From an uncultured Pelagibacteraceae bacterium (GTDB lineage Bacteria > Pseudomonadota > Alphaproteobacteria > Pelagibacterales > Pelagibacteraceae): a stretch of DNA of 50,169 bases. Both the position numbers and the translations under genes were made by a program. The stretch is from assembly GCA_913050185.1 (NCBI GenBank), contig CAJXBA010000007.1, positions 1 to 50,169 of the forward strand. Reading direction: 5' to 3'. This document shows positions 7,594 through 15,351 of this stretch, piece by piece; position 1 is the stretch's first letter, and each line of letters starts with the position of its first letter. The notes beneath the pieces are model-generated. The model made no database searches and was not told the DNA's origin. It saw only the letters and a program-made list of their open reading frames with translations.

Positions 7594-8171
7594 AAACGTT
7601 GTGCCTCTTTTTTGGTAACATCTCCTACAATTGCAGAAACATTACTCTTGTTAACTTCTGTTCCAAGAATCTGTTTTATTATTTCTGAAGAAATTTCTAC
7701 TGCAATTTTATTAATATTGGAAATTGATGTTTTCTTTAAACTCTCGATTTCTTTTTCGACAGCAATTAACTCATTTTCAATTACCTCATTAAATTTTTGT
7801 TTTTTGTTATTAATGTCTTGTTCCAATTTTTTTTTATTATTCTCAACTATCTTTTTTGCCTCTTTTTTTGTGGCTTCAATTATTTTGTTATACTCATCGA
7901 GTTTTTTTTGAGCATTTTCCTTAAATTTTTCAGTTTCATTTAAGTCATTTATTACCCTCAACTTTCTATTTTCAATATTGTTGGTAATTTTGGGTAAAAA
8001 TATTTTCCAAATAATTAAGTACAGACTAGAAAAAATTAATATTAACCAAAATATTTGAGCTGTCCAAAACTCAGTATTAAGTTGGGGCATGCCACTCTCA
8101 GCACTCGAAGCCAAGTTTATATCAAAAAAAAGGACCAATGCTAAGCACAAGGCAAAACAAAAATTTTTCAT
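7590..8171 (-). CDS. atpG: ATP synthase F0 subunit b'
   Basis: A 193-residue stalk subunit. It starts with a signal-peptide-like segment (residues 1-24, charged start, hydrophobic CFALCLALVLFF, then ASSA before ES). Then comes the typical b' start MPQLNTEFWTAQIFWL, one membrane helix (about 38-58), and a long coiled coil. The frame could also begin at the internal Met28, but the ATG at 8171 lies 18 bases after the atpE stop. A cleaved leader would still place the N-terminus outside, as b-type subunits require. The b' form is typical of photosynthetic bacteria and Alphaproteobacteria. The symbol for this subunit varies between databases (atpG, atpX or atpF2). Confidence 0.9.
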   Translation of the reverse strand: MKNFCFALCLALVLFFDINLASSAESGMPQLNTEFWTAQIFWLILIFSSLYLIIWKIFLPKITNNIENRKLRVINDLNETEKFKENAQKKLDEYNKIIEATKKEAKKIVENNKKKLEQDINNKKQKFNEVIENELIAVEKEIESLKKTSISNINKIAVEISSEIIKQILGTEVNKSNVSAIVGDVTKKEAQRL

Positions 8172-8189
8172 GATAAAAATTTTATTTAA

Positions 8190-8417
8190 TTAAAACGCGA
8201 ATAAAATTATTAATGCAACCACAAGTCCAAATAAACCGGTAGCTTCGGCCAAAGCAAAACCCAAAAGCAAATTTGGAAACTGTTTTTGTGCTGCAGATGG
8301 GTTTCTCATCGCACCAGACAAATAGTTTCCAAAAATAATCCCGATACCAACACCAGCACCAGCCAAGGCTATAGCCGCAAGGCCTGCTCCTATCATTTTA
8401 GCTGCTTCTAACTCCAT
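8190..8417 (-). CDS. atpE: ATP synthase F0 subunit c
   Basis: A 75-residue hairpin of two membrane helices forming the rotor ring. The glycine-rich first helix (GAGLAAIALAGAGVGIGIIFG) and the polar loop RNP at 38-40 are standard. The proton-carrying acid is E58 in ALAEATGLFGLV. The sodium-binding set (Gln in helix 1 with Glu-Ser-Thr in helix 2) is not seen, so proton coupling is expected. An AAAGGAGGAAAAT ribosome site before the ATG is one of the strongest in the window, fitting the high copy number of subunit c. Confidence 0.97.
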   Translation of the reverse strand: MELEAAKMIGAGLAAIALAGAGVGIGIIFGNYLSGAMRNPSAAQKQFPNLLLGFALAEATGLFGLVVALIILFAF

Positions 8418-8431
8418 ATTTTCCTCCTTTA

Positions 8432-9166
8432 TTAATGGTGTAAATTTAATGCATCATTTAAATAAATGCATGTTAAAATTGCAAAAACATAAGCTTGAAG
8501 AAAGGCGACCAGTATTTCAAGGCCTGTTAATGCAACGGAAAAACCAAGCGGCAGCCATCCGCCAAGCAATCCCAAACTTATCACAAACCCGCCAAACACT
8601 TTTAACATAGTATGACCAGCCATCATGTTTGCAAACAGTCTAACTGATAGGCTAACGGGTCTGCTTAAATAAGATATAATTTCAATAACTACAATTAAGG
8701 GTAAAAGTATTATTGGAACTCCTTTGGGTACAAAAAGCTCAAGATATTTAATACCGTGCCTTAAGAATCCAATTACCGTAACTCCAATAAAAATTGTTGC
8801 CGCAAGCGTAAATGTAACAATGATATGGCTAGTTACCGTAAATGAATAAGGTAGCATTCCAATCATATTGCAAAACAGCACGAACATAAACAAAGTGAAA
8901 ATAAACGGGAAAAATACTTTTGCATTATTTCCCGTCGTATCATTTATCATTTTAGCAACAAAAGTATAAGTCATTTCTGTTACCAACTGTATTTTGGAAG
9001 GTACCAAAGATTTTTTTTTAGCCCCAAGAAATAATAAAAACGAGATTATTACAGCGCTTACTAACATAAAGAGGCTGGCATTTGTAAACGAAAGGTTAAG
9101 CACACCTAAACTTATGTCGGGGCCTATGCTGTAAACCTCGAATTGGTGCATTGGATTTGTTGCCAT
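8432..9166 (-). CDS. atpB: ATP synthase F0 subunit a
   Basis: A 244-residue polytopic membrane protein that forms the proton half-channels against the c-ring. The essential arginine is visible in PVSLSVRLFANMMAGH, followed by the conserved FLQAYVFAILTCIYLNDAL near the C-terminus. The N-terminal MHQFEVYSIGP is the normal alphaproteobacterial start. A GCAGGAGA ribosome site precedes the ATG. It is separated from atpI by 11 bases and from atpE by 14, so the F0 genes are cotranscribed. Confidence 0.97.
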   Translation of the reverse strand: MATNPMHQFEVYSIGPDISLGVLNLSFTNASLFMLVSAVIISFLLFLGAKKKSLVPSKIQLVTEMTYTFVAKMINDTTGNNAKVFFPFIFTLFMFVLFCNMIGMLPYSFTVTSHIIVTFTLAATIFIGVTVIGFLRHGIKYLELFVPKGVPIILLPLIVVIEIISYLSRPVSLSVRLFANMMAGHTMLKVFGGFVISLGLLGGWLPLGFSVALTGLEILVAFLQAYVFAILTCIYLNDALNLHH

Positions 9167-9177
9167 TTTTTCTCCTG

Positions 9178-9468
9178 CTATTTTTTCAAATTTCTATGCA
9201 TGTTTTTTGCGGACCTTATTACATTTAATATTCCAGCAGCAACACCCATAAAAAAAAAACAAATTATTAACCAAGGTTTAGTATCAAACCAATTGTCTAA
9301 AATATACCCCAATGTTGTTCCAACTACTACAGACGCTACCAATTCGGTGCTTATTTTAAATGCTTTACCCAGGGATGTGACATTTGCGCTATCATCTTTT
9401 ATTAGATTTTTTTTAATTTTTTTTTTTGCAATCTCTAAGCGAGCTGATATTTTCTTAAAATCTTCCAT
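9178..9468 (-). CDS. atpI: ATP synthase assembly protein AtpI
   Basis: A 96-residue protein with a basic N-terminus and two membrane helices (about 39-58 and 66-84). It matches the AtpI/Atp1 family, with STELVASVVVGTTLGYILDNWF and the GVAAGILNVIR helix. AtpI assists c-ring assembly or magnesium supply but is not part of the final enzyme. It opens the F0 gene set, only 15 bases after the smc stop, so transcription probably continues from smc. Confidence 0.88.
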   Translation of the reverse strand: MEDFKKISARLEIAKKKIKKNLIKDDSANVTSLGKAFKISTELVASVVVGTTLGYILDNWFDTKPWLIICFFFMGVAAGILNVIRSAKNMHRNLKK

Positions 9469-9483
9469 TATTTTTTATGATCA

Positions 9484-12060
9484 TCAGGCAACCAATTCCT
9501 CAGCCCTTTCTAGATCAACAGAAACAAGTTGACTAATTCCTTTTTCCGGCATTGTTACACCGTACAATCTTTCCATTCTAGACATGGTAAGAGCATGATG
9601 TGTGATTATTATGAATTTGGTCTCTGTAATCTTTGTCAGTTCATCTAGCAAAGAGCAAAATCTTGTTACATTGGCATCATCTAGTGGCGCGTCCACTTCG
9701 TCCAAAATGCAAATTGGAGCAGGGCTGGTTAAGAAAACAGCAAATATTAGAGACAAAGCTGTTAAAGCTTGTTCTCCTCCCGATAAAAGAGTAATCGACT
9801 GTAGCCTTTTACCTGGTGGACTTACTAGCATTTCTAAACCAGCCTCTAGAGGATCCTCAGCATCAACAAATTCTAGTTTTGCATTACCTCCATTAAAAAG
9901 TTTTGTGTACACTTCATTGAATTTTCTATTAACCTTATCGAAAGCTTCCAAAAGTCTTTCCCTGCCTTTTTGATTAAGTTCATTTATACTAGATCGAAGT
10001 TTAGTTATTGCCAAAATCAGATCCTCTCTATCCTTTTCCATTTTATTAATTGATGTTTTGTATTGTTCAGTTTCCTCATCTGCCCTTAAATTTACTGATC
10101 CTAAACGCTCTCTTTCGTTCTTTTTGGCATCCAATTTATCTTCTTGCTCTATGGCATTTGGAAGAGTTTTAAGATCTTTTAAATCTGAATTGATTAACAG
10201 GTCTTTCTCGTTAATGTCCAATTCGCTTTCTATTCTTCCGATTAAATCTTTTTTTCTATTTTCGAGTCCTTCTAAAGTTGCACCAGATCTTGCCTTGCTT
10301 TCTCTGGCTAACATCATTTTTTCTTCAACTAATTTTAGCTGTCTATTTGTTTCTTGGTTTTTTATTTCCGCTTGCGCTAGTTGTTTTGATAGATTTTGTT
10401 TTTCATTTTCTGTTGTAGAGGTATTTTGCATTAATTGACCTTTTTTTATTGCCGTCGTTTCAGGTAGTTTAATAATATTTTCTAATTCTGATTTTATTTT
10501 TTTGTCTCTGCCAATTAGTTCTTCTATCATTTTTTCTGAATTAAATTTCAAATTTTTCCAATTTTGGATTTCAATATCAATATTTTTTATTCTTTCTTGT
10601 CTTCTGATAGTTTCCGTTTGAATAGATTGATGCTTGCTTAAAGTCGAGGCATACTTTTCTTGCGCTAATTTAATTTTATTTGTCAGTTTCGTAATATCGT
10701 CTGAAGAATCTTGTTTTATTTCAGTTTCAATTCTCTCTTTCTCATCTCTAACAGAGTGAATAATATTGTTGATTTTATATAGGGCTTTATTATTTTCATT
10801 ATTCTCCAGGTATACTTTTGCACTTTCTAGATTTTCGTTAATATTTATTAAAAAATTCTTAAATTCTTTATTTAGGTTATTTTGTGATAATTTTTTTGAT
10901 ATTTTTTCAAGTTCATCTTGTTCGTCTTTTAATTTCTCAGTGGCAATTTGTAGATCAGATTGTGTTTGTTTTTCTAAATCGTAATATTTTTTTTCCGTAT
11001 TAAATAAACTATTTTTTTCTTCATTTAATCTTTTTTCATTTGACTGAGCGTCAGAGACTATATTTTTCTCTCTCTCAATATCAGTTCGCATCGTATTTTC
11101 AGACTTTAAAAGTCTGTCTTTTTCTGATTTTGCTCTTTTTTCCTCCTCTTCTAAATTTTGAAATTCTAAATTTAACCTTTGTAATTTTGATAATATTTCT
11201 ATGTTTTCGTCACGCAATGGTTTTAGCTTAATATTTTCTTCCTTTAGTAAATTATTGTTATGATTTATTTCGATAGTAAGTCCGCTTATTTCATCGTCAG
11301 ATTCACTTGCAATTTCCTTGCTCACATTTATTTCTTTTTCAATTTCAGTCATTTTGAGGTAAAAAAGCCCAGCCTCAATTTTTTTTATTTCTTCAGAAAT
11401 CAATTTATATTTTGAAGCTTCTTGAGCTTGTTTTTTCAAATTTTCTAACTGTTTTTCTTGCTGTTTTTTTAAATCATTAGCTCTTTTTAAATTATTTTCT
11501 GCCGAATTAAGTCTCAATTCAGATTCGTGTCGCCTAGCATGTATACCCGAAATACCAGCGGCTTCTTCCAAAATTGCTCTTCGATCTGTTAGTTTTGCTG
11601 TTACTAACACGCCAATTTTTCCCTGACTTATCATTGAGGGGGAGTGGGCTCCAGTAGATAAATCAGCAAAAAAAGTTTGCACATCTCTTGCACGCATTTC
11701 TTTGCCATTAATGAAATATCTTGAGCCTTTTTCTTTTTGTATTCTTCTTTTTATATTTATTATATCTAATTCTTTGAATTGAATTGGACCACTCTTATCC
11801 GAATTACCTAACGTTAAAGAGACTTCAGCAATATTTTTTGAAGTTCTATTAGCTGTGCCAGAAAATATTACGTCTTCCATTCCGGTTCCTCGCATGCTTT
11901 TTGCAGAGGTTTCTCCCATACACCACCTTATAGCTTCCACAATATTTGATTTACCGCATCCATTGGGACCAACTATTCCTGTCAAACCTTTTTCAATAGC
12001 AAAGGAAGTTTTATCAACAAAAGATTTAAAACCAATTAATTCAAGTTTTTTAAATTCCAT
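9484..12060 (-). CDS. smc: Chromosome segregation protein SMC, short form lacking a visible hinge
   Basis: An 858-residue SMC ATPase involved in chromosome condensation and segregation. Head motifs are complete: Walker A GPNGCGKSN (31-39), Q-loop ISQGK (144-148), signature LSGGEQALTALS (759-770), Walker B ICILDEVDAPLDD (783-795), and the H-loop histidines in ITHHALT (819-825). Between the heads lie two coiled coils of about 200-300 residues each. Usual bacterial SMC is 1150-1200 residues with a globular, glycine-rich hinge in the middle. Here the middle (about 395-445) is a short helical asparagine- and lysine-rich stretch, and no hinge pattern is seen. No scpA or scpB is in the window. It starts three bases after the dsbA-like stop. 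Confidence 0.93.
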   Translation of the reverse strand: MEFKKLELIGFKSFVDKTSFAIEKGLTGIVGPNGCGKSNIVEAIRWCMGETSAKSMRGTGMEDVIFSGTANRTSKNIAEVSLTLGNSDKSGPIQFKELDIINIKRRIQKEKGSRYFINGKEMRARDVQTFFADLSTGAHSPSMISQGKIGVLVTAKLTDRRAILEEAAGISGIHARRHESELRLNSAENNLKRANDLKKQQEKQLENLKKQAQEASKYKLISEEIKKIEAGLFYLKMTEIEKEINVSKEIASESDDEISGLTIEINHNNNLLKEENIKLKPLRDENIEILSKLQRLNLEFQNLEEEEKRAKSEKDRLLKSENTMRTDIEREKNIVSDAQSNEKRLNEEKNSLFNTEKKYYDLEKQTQSDLQIATEKLKDEQDELEKISKKLSQNNLNKEFKNFLININENLESAKVYLENNENNKALYKINNIIHSVRDEKERIETEIKQDSSDDITKLTNKIKLAQEKYASTLSKHQSIQTETIRRQERIKNIDIEIQNWKNLKFNSEKMIEELIGRDKKIKSELENIIKLPETTAIKKGQLMQNTSTTENEKQNLSKQLAQAEIKNQETNRQLKLVEEKMMLARESKARSGATLEGLENRKKDLIGRIESELDINEKDLLINSDLKDLKTLPNAIEQEDKLDAKKNERERLGSVNLRADEETEQYKTSINKMEKDREDLILAITKLRSSINELNQKGRERLLEAFDKVNRKFNEVYTKLFNGGNAKLEFVDAEDPLEAGLEMLVSPPGKRLQSITLLSGGEQALTALSLIFAVFLTSPAPICILDEVDAPLDDANVTRFCSLLDELTKITETKFIIITHHALTMSRMERLYGVTMPEKGISQLVSVDLERAEELVA

Positions 12061-12063
12061 ATA

Positions 12064-12687
12064 CTAAATAAGCTTTTCTATTTTTTTCTTTATACCCTCA
12101 AAACTAGCAGAACCTTTAAATTTTTTCTCGTTAATTATGATCGTTGGTGTTGAATTTACTGAATATTTTTGGTGCGCAGCTATTCGACCATTTAGTATTT
12201 TGTCGCTAACAACTTCGTTATTTATACATTTATCAAACTGTGCAGAAGTTATCCCCAAATTTTTTACAATTTTTTTTAGATTCTCATTGATTTCATTTGT
12301 ATTCGAACCTGTTGTCCATTTTTCTTGATTTTTATAGATAATATCTAAAAATTTTATTTGTTCATTTTTATCTAAACAGTGTAATAATTTTGATGCATCA
12401 AATGCTGACTGATCCAGAGGAAAGTCAATAAAAATTAATTGTACTTTTCCCGATTCTACATAATTTTTTTTTATTTTTGGAATAACGTTTATATGAAAAT
12501 ATGCACAATGTGGGCAAGTTAAAGATGAAAAAATCTTAATTTTAACTGGCGCATTGTTAGGTCCAAGAACTACTAAATCGTCCAATTTTTTTTTATCATC
12601 AGCATAAGATTTTAATGAAATAATTAAACAAACAAAAAGAATATTAAGTAACAAAAATAAATTGGATTTTAAGCTGCATCTAATCAT
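12064..12687 (-). CDS. DsbA-family thiol:disulfide oxidoreductase
   Basis: A 207-residue periplasmic thioredoxin-fold protein. Residues 1-29 form a signal peptide (basic start, LFLLLNILFVCLIISL, then SYA). The active site is C58-P-H-C61 (SLTCPHCAYFH), the classic DsbA redox pair, and the cis-proline loop is STPTIII near 175. It resembles the DsbA/BdbD (thioredoxin_4) group rather than E. coli DsbA in detail. It probably forms disulfides in exported proteins, for example during cytochrome maturation. It overlaps the dciA stop by eight bases and lies three bases before smc, an order common in Alphaproteobacteria. Confidence 0.9.
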   Translation of the reverse strand: MIRCSLKSNLFLLLNILFVCLIISLKSYADDKKKLDDLVVLGPNNAPVKIKIFSSLTCPHCAYFHINVIPKIKKNYVESGKVQLIFIDFPLDQSAFDASKLLHCLDKNEQIKFLDIIYKNQEKWTTGSNTNEINENLKKIVKNLGITSAQFDKCINNEVVSDKILNGRIAAHQKYSVNSTPTIIINEKKFKGSASFEGIKKKIEKLI

Positions 12688-13162
12688 TTTTTATTATATT
12701 AAAAAGCTGTGAAAGAGAATTTCTAATGTTTTCACTTTTTATTTCGTTTATTTTTTTTCCAAAATTTTTTTTAAATTTGCCCATAATATTTTTATTTTTT
12801 GCTATTTTGCTTTCAGAGTTGATAGCTTGCAATCTTATTTTGTCTATTAATCGGTAGCCAAAATAACTATTTATTTTATTAATAATTTCTTTTTTCGAAT
12901 ACTCCACGGTTAATTCATCACCTCTTTTAACAGCTAGAAACAAAGTTCCATTTATATTCTTATTTGTTATTTTTATCGATTTTGGATATGAGCAACTGGA
13001 AATGTTCTTTCCTACCAACATATTCCATTTGCTAACTATTTCAGAATAATTATAGCCACTTTTTTTAAGAATGCCTTTAATTCCACGTGGCAAAGTTTGT
13101 CCGAAGGGTCTTAAACCTTGAACGTAGGTTTTGTATTCTTTATTATTTTGTTTGCGATGCAT
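12680..13162 (-). CDS. dciA: DUF721/DciA-family protein
   Basis: A 160-residue protein. The N-terminal half (about 14-105) matches the DUF721 domain, with RPFGQTLPRGIKGIL, a conserved tryptophan in SEIVSKWNMLVGK, and the LFLAVKRGDELTVEYSKKEI strand-helix block. DUF721 proteins in bacteria without DnaC are DciA, which helps load the replicative helicase DnaB. That role is family knowledge; the C-terminal half here is basic and unassigned. The only possible start is the ATG at 13162, inside an ATGCAT palindrome it shares with the mutY start, so the two 5' ends overlap by six bases. Confidence 0.82.
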   Translation of the reverse strand: MHRKQNNKEYKTYVQGLRPFGQTLPRGIKGILKKSGYNYSEIVSKWNMLVGKNISSCSYPKSIKITNKNINGTLFLAVKRGDELTVEYSKKEIINKINSYFGYRLIDKIRLQAINSESKIAKNKNIMGKFKKNFGKKINEIKSENIRNSLSQLFNIIKND

Positions 13163-14128
13163 ATAAATAATGGGAATTTATCAAAAAAAATTCTTTCATG
13201 GTATGATAATAACAAACGCATACTACCTTGGCGATTAAGTCAAAAGTCTAAAAAGAACCATTATTATAGAATTTTAAGTGAATTTATGCTTCAACAAACA
13301 CAAGTCAAAACAGTAATTCCATATTTTAATAATTTTGTAAAAAAAATTTCAAATTTGAAAGCTCTTTCTAATAGTCGTGAAAAAACAGTATTAAAACTTT
13401 GGGAAGGATTAGGTTATTATACAAGAGTAAAAAATTTACACAAAACCTCTAAAATATTAATTAAAAAATATAACGGTCAAATTCCCAAAAGTTTTGTAAA
13501 ATTAAAAGAATTACCAGGGATAGGAGATTATACAGCGAATATACTTTTGGCTCTAATTTACAATCAGTCACGTGTTGCACTTGATGGTAATGTCAAAAGA
13601 GTCTTATCTAGGTTAGATAATATAAATACGAAGGGTACGGTAAATTCATTTAAAACTAAAAGGAACGGGGATTTAGCGGAAGCCCTCATAGAATTTGGTG
13701 CTTTAATATGCAAACCAAAAGATCCAAGATGCCACGAATGTAAAATTAAAAAAATGTGTGCATATTTTACATCGAAATCAAAAGTTAAATTCAAAAGAAA
13801 AACAAAAATTCAATCAAAAAATTATGATATTTTTTGTTACCTGAAAAAAAATAACAAACAAATAGCATTAACTAAAAATAATGATTTAGGTTTTTTAAAA
13901 AAATTCAATTTACCAAAAATTGAAAAGACTTCTAAAAGAAATAAAAGTTGGAAATTTTTATGTAATTATAAAAATTCTATATCTAATAAAAAATTAAACA
14001 TTAATTTATATTATAAATTTTCTTTAAAAAAACCTTCAGAGTATAACTGGTATTCTTTGAATCAAAATAAAGAAATTATTCCATCATTTACTAAAAAAAT
14101 TTTTAAACAAATTTTACATTTGTATTAA
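13157..14128 (+). CDS. mutY: Adenine DNA glycosylase MutY
   Basis: A 323-residue base-excision enzyme that removes adenine opposite 8-oxoguanine. The catalytic glutamate region is SEFMLQQTQVKTVIPYF. The helix-hairpin-helix and catalytic aspartate are in LPGIGDYTANILLAL...ALDGNVKRVLSR. The 4Fe-4S loop is C-x6-C-x2-C-x5-C in CKPKDPRCHECKIKKMC. The C-terminal MutT-like domain is present but diverged and lysine-rich. The start is set at the ATG at 13157. An earlier in-frame ATG at 13118 would add an implausible hydrophobic MNVGFVFFIILFA and run deep into dciA. No ribosome site is evident at either overlapping start. Confidence 0.94.
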   Translation: MHINNGNLSKKILSWYDNNKRILPWRLSQKSKKNHYYRILSEFMLQQTQVKTVIPYFNNFVKKISNLKALSNSREKTVLKLWEGLGYYTRVKNLHKTSKILIKKYNGQIPKSFVKLKELPGIGDYTANILLALIYNQSRVALDGNVKRVLSRLDNINTKGTVNSFKTKRNGDLAEALIEFGALICKPKDPRCHECKIKKMCAYFTSKSKVKFKRKTKIQSKNYDIFCYLKKNNKQIALTKNNDLGFLKKFNLPKIEKTSKRNKSWKFLCNYKNSISNKKLNINLYYKFSLKKPSEYNWYSLNQNKEIIPSFTKKIFKQILHLY

Positions 14129-14266
14129 TGAAAAAAAGATAGTTATTATCGGCTCGGTTATAGCAGAACTTACTTTGGGTTTCATATTTCTAATCCATTT
14201 TTTGTTTGAAAAAAGATCCTCTGGCGTGTCATCAACAAGCTTTTTTATTTTTGGATTTAAATCCAT
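14114..14266 (-). CDS. Small unidentified protein downstream of ccrM (50 aa)
   Basis: A 50-codon ATG-started frame beginning nine bases after the ccrM stop and ending 15 bases inside the 3' end of mutY on the opposite strand. The peptide starts MDLNPKIKKLVDDTPEDLF, is soluble and charged in its first 30 residues, and has a weakly hydrophobic end (PIITIFFSLIQM). No family is recognised. The tight spacing suggests translational coupling to ccrM. It fills the whole mutY-ccrM gap, which would otherwise be unusually long for this chromosome. A chance frame cannot be excluded. Confidence 0.5.
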   Translation of the reverse strand: MDLNPKIKKLVDDTPEDLFSNKKWIRNMKPKVSSAITEPIITIFFSLIQM

Positions 14267-14275
14267 AAAATTTTC

Positions 14276-15346
14276 TTATATATTTTTTGATAAAAACTTT
14301 TGTCTAAGATTATCTATTGGAACTATTGAACCGCCAACATTACAATACCAGTAGGTCCAACCGTTATAACTTTCAGTTCCCATTATTTTAGCTGCAACTT
14401 TATGTATAGAACCTGCAGACTCTTTATGTTTAATACTGCCATCTACCATGATTTTTGCATTAATTTTTTTCTTTTGATCGAAAATATTAGTTCCTGGCTT
14501 TATTATTCCTAATTCAACCAAAGATCCAAAAGGTACTCTTGGTTTAGATTTATTATTTTCTAGAGTATCTAAGTAGCTTTCCTCAATAACTTTAGCTTTA
14601 TTAATTCTTTCATCTGCTGCTTTAAAATATTTTTTTTCTTTTTCTATTCCGAAATATTTTCTACCTAATTTTTTTGCTACGACCGCAGTAGTTCCAGTAC
14701 CTAAAAATGGATCTAAAATAGCATTATCTTTATTTGTTGTTGCTAAAATAATCCTATGTAAAAGCGCCTCCGGCTTTTGAGTAGAATGGACTTTTTTTCC
14801 ATTTTTTTTTAGTCTTTCTTTTCCATTGCATATAGGAAATGTCCAATCAGAACGTATTTGCAAATCATCGTTTAAGCACTTAAGGGATTGATAGTTAAAA
14901 GTATATTTTGATTTTTTGCTTTTAGATGCCCATATTAAAGTTTCATGAGCATTAGTAAATCTTGTTCCTTTAAAGTTTGGCATTGGATTATTTTTTCTCC
15001 AAATAACATCATTAAGTATCCAATAACCAGCATTTTGAATATGATAACCTATACGAAAAATATTGTGATAAGTTCCGATTAGCCAAATTGAACCATCATC
15101 TTTTAGAACTCTTTTACATTCATTCAACCATTCTATGCAAAACTTGTCGTAGTCGGCAAAACTTTTAAATTGATCCCACTTATCACTAACTCCATTTACT
15201 TTGCTATCATCTGGTCTCTTCAGTTTTTTTCCTATTTGTAAATTGTAAGGAGGATCAGCAAAAACCAAATCAAAAGTATTGTTTGGAATTGTTTTTAATA
15301 TTTCTAATGAATTGCCATTAATAATTTTATTTAAAAATTTAGACAT
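14276..15346 (-). CDS. ccrM: Cell-cycle DNA adenine methyltransferase, CcrM type (GANTC)
   Basis: A 356-residue beta-class N6-adenine methyltransferase. DPPY is at 31-34 and the SAM-binding DPFLGTGTT at 212-220. The C-terminal region from about 268 (KPRVPFGSLVELGIIKPG) is the extra domain that marks CcrM orthologues, which methylate the adenine in GANTC. The length is close to the 358 residues of Caulobacter CcrM. The frame extends to a TTG at 15358, but the ATG at 15346 (MSKFLNKIINGNSLEIL) is preferred because it fits the family and the promoter upstream. No matching restriction gene is nearby, so it is a solitary epigenetic regulator. Four GANTC sites lie just upstream. Confidence 0.95.
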   Translation of the reverse strand: MSKFLNKIINGNSLEILKTIPNNTFDLVFADPPYNLQIGKKLKRPDDSKVNGVSDKWDQFKSFADYDKFCIEWLNECKRVLKDDGSIWLIGTYHNIFRIGYHIQNAGYWILNDVIWRKNNPMPNFKGTRFTNAHETLIWASKSKKSKYTFNYQSLKCLNDDLQIRSDWTFPICNGKERLKKNGKKVHSTQKPEALLHRIILATTNKDNAILDPFLGTGTTAVVAKKLGRKYFGIEKEKKYFKAADERINKAKVIEESYLDTLENNKSKPRVPFGSLVELGIIKPGTNIFDQKKKINAKIMVDGSIKHKESAGSIHKVAAKIMGTESYNGWTYWYCNVGGSIVPIDNLRQKFLSKNI

Positions 15347-15351
15347 ATTCA

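Noticed and set aside
7612-7911. Open frame of 99 codons opposite the b' subunit gene
   Set aside because: It is the antisense of a Lys/Glu-rich coiled coil, which gives a Phe/Ser/Leu-rich false membrane protein. The same applies to frames opposite smc.
13118-13156. Earlier ATG start for mutY
   Set aside because: It would add MNVGFVFFIILFA, unlike any MutY N-terminus, and extend the overlap with dciA.
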